NCBI GenBank assembly: GCA_031274385.1
Contig: JAISQH010000361.1
Location: 1 to 5,152, forward strand
Direction: 5' to 3'
Length of the DNA stretch: 5,152 bases
Origin: Planctomycetaceae bacterium
GTDB taxonomy: Bacteria; Planctomycetota; Planctomycetia; Pirellulales; Thermoguttaceae
Made by a program: the position numbers and the translations under genes. Position 1 is the first letter of the stretch. Each line of letters starts with the position of its first letter. The notes beneath the pieces were generated by a model. It saw only the letters and a list, made by a program, of their open reading frames with translations, was not told the DNA's origin and did no database searches. This document shows, piece by piece, positions 4,701 through 5,152 of the stretch.

Positions 4701-4982
4701 GTAACTGTCTCTTTTGTTTTTTAATGTTTCGCACCAAGGCGCAAAGAACACGAAGGTTTTGATTCTAAACGGATCGATTTTCTTTGTGTCTTTTATGTCT
4801 TTATTCGCAACGAAAAATAAATAGACTTGTTCCATTATTGCCAACAGATGACGCAGATGGAACAGATTTTTATAAAAAACGAATCTGTAAAATCTGTATC
4901 AATCTGTTGACAAAATTAAAAGATACTCTTTGTGTTCTTCGTGTCTTTGTGCGCAAACTTGAAAAACAAAAGAGACAGTTAC
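4701..4982 (-). mobile_element. Complete 282-bp inverted-repeat element (MITE-like), copy C
   Basis: Begins GTAACTGTCTCTTTTG and ends with the exact inverse CAAAAGAGACAGTTAC, so its outermost 16 bases are a perfect inverted repeat, continuing imperfectly for about 50 bp. Its reverse complement aligns along its length with the copy at 718-998, so the two full copies are inverted relative to each other. The palindrome is at 4838-4913 and the decoy frame runs from 4835 to 4701 on the minus strand. Unlike the other full copy it has no flanking direct repeat. Its right end abuts, within one base, the coding sequence of a transposase that lacks its N-terminal part. Confidence 0.88.
4838..4913. repeat. 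Internal palindrome of element copy C
   Basis: TTGCCAACAGAT (4838-4849) pairs with ATCTGTTGACAA (4902-4913) except at one position. The left arm has three CAGAT units (CAGATGACGCAGATGGAACA) and the right arm three AATCTGT units. The centre is TTTTTATAAAAAACG. Arm spacing and unit sequence differ from the palindromes at 787-861 and 2552-2617. Confidence 0.75.
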
Positions 4983-4983
4983 G

Positions 4984-5152
4984 TGGGAACGTATCAATCA
5001 ACTTTTAGGTATCAAAATGAAACACGAAGACAAGATCAATCCGGATCATATTCGTACCGATACTACTGTGACGGAAAGTAATATCCATTATCCGACAGAC
5101 TCCAGTCTTCTTTGGGACAGTTATCGTACACTTGATCGCCTGATCGGTCATG
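4984..5152 (+). pseudogene. DDE transposase fragment, 5'-truncated by element copy C and cut by the window edge
   Basis: The frame from TGG at 4984 reads WERINQLLGIKMKHEDKI and continues to TDTTVTESNIHYPTDSSLLW and a D-S-Y-R-T-L-D-R-L-I stretch at the window end. The Asp in TDTT, followed by a V-E-x-N-I-H-Y-P-T-D-S-S-L-L motif, is typical of the first catalytic Asp region of DDE transposases with an IS4/IS5-like fold, often annotated ISNCY; the exact family is not certain. Such proteins have roughly 150 residues before this motif, starting well upstream of the W-E-x-I-N segment. Here that region is replaced by the 281-bp element, with a stop codon in frame at 4960-4962. The ATG at 5017 is internal and would give a protein lacking the N-terminal domain. 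The 3' part lies outside the window. Confidence 0.8.

Noticed and set aside
4485..4844. 119-codon minus-strand ORF across element copy C
   Set aside because: It begins with the element decoy frame and continues into unassigned spacer; it has no ribosome-binding site or recognised domain.

Overview
The window is AT-rich bacterial DNA with three intact genes, all on the minus strand, in the order terC -> htrA -> crcB/fluC. They are separated by unusually large, repeat-filled gaps, and only about 58% of the window is coding. The three products are a TerC/Alx-type membrane protein linked to metal homeostasis, a secreted HtrA/Deg-type serine protease with two PDZ domains, and a Fluc-type fluoride channel. 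At the right edge a DDE transposase fragment on the plus strand runs off the window. Nothing fixes the taxon. The absence of strong Shine-Dalgarno sites, a planctomycete-like HtrA and GC-rich GGCGTTAG-type intergenic palindromes make a low-GC Planctomycetota or PVC-group bacterium plausible, but this is a weak inference.

Layout: 1-321 holds no gene, only two end-fragments of a dispersed repeat and a terminator-like hairpin. crcB is at 322-714. A complete 281-bp inverted-repeat element (718-998) fills the htrA-crcB gap. htrA is at 1003-2436. A truncated copy of the same element (2524-2686) lies between htrA and terC. terC is at 2745-3761. A four-copy TTAATTAA array (3777-3825) sits immediately upstream of terC, next to a second kind of small element (3825-4014) that encloses two inverted REP-like hairpins. 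4015-4700 has no convincing gene: it contains a short decayed reading frame, a degenerate 21-bp tandem repeat and a near-perfect palindrome. A second full copy of the 281-bp element, in opposite orientation (4701-4982), abuts the truncated transposase.

Main result: the 281-bp element is a MITE-like family. It has about 50-bp imperfect terminal inverted repeats ending GTAAC...GTTAC, an off-centre internal palindrome built from 9-bp-spaced ACAGATT units, and no protein of its own. The copy at 718-998 is flanked by an 11-bp direct repeat (10/11 identical). One copy contains the htrA stop codon and the other the crcB start codon. Removing the element and one repeat restores an ATGA stop/start overlap, so the element appears to have split a translationally coupled gene pair while leaving both reading frames intact.
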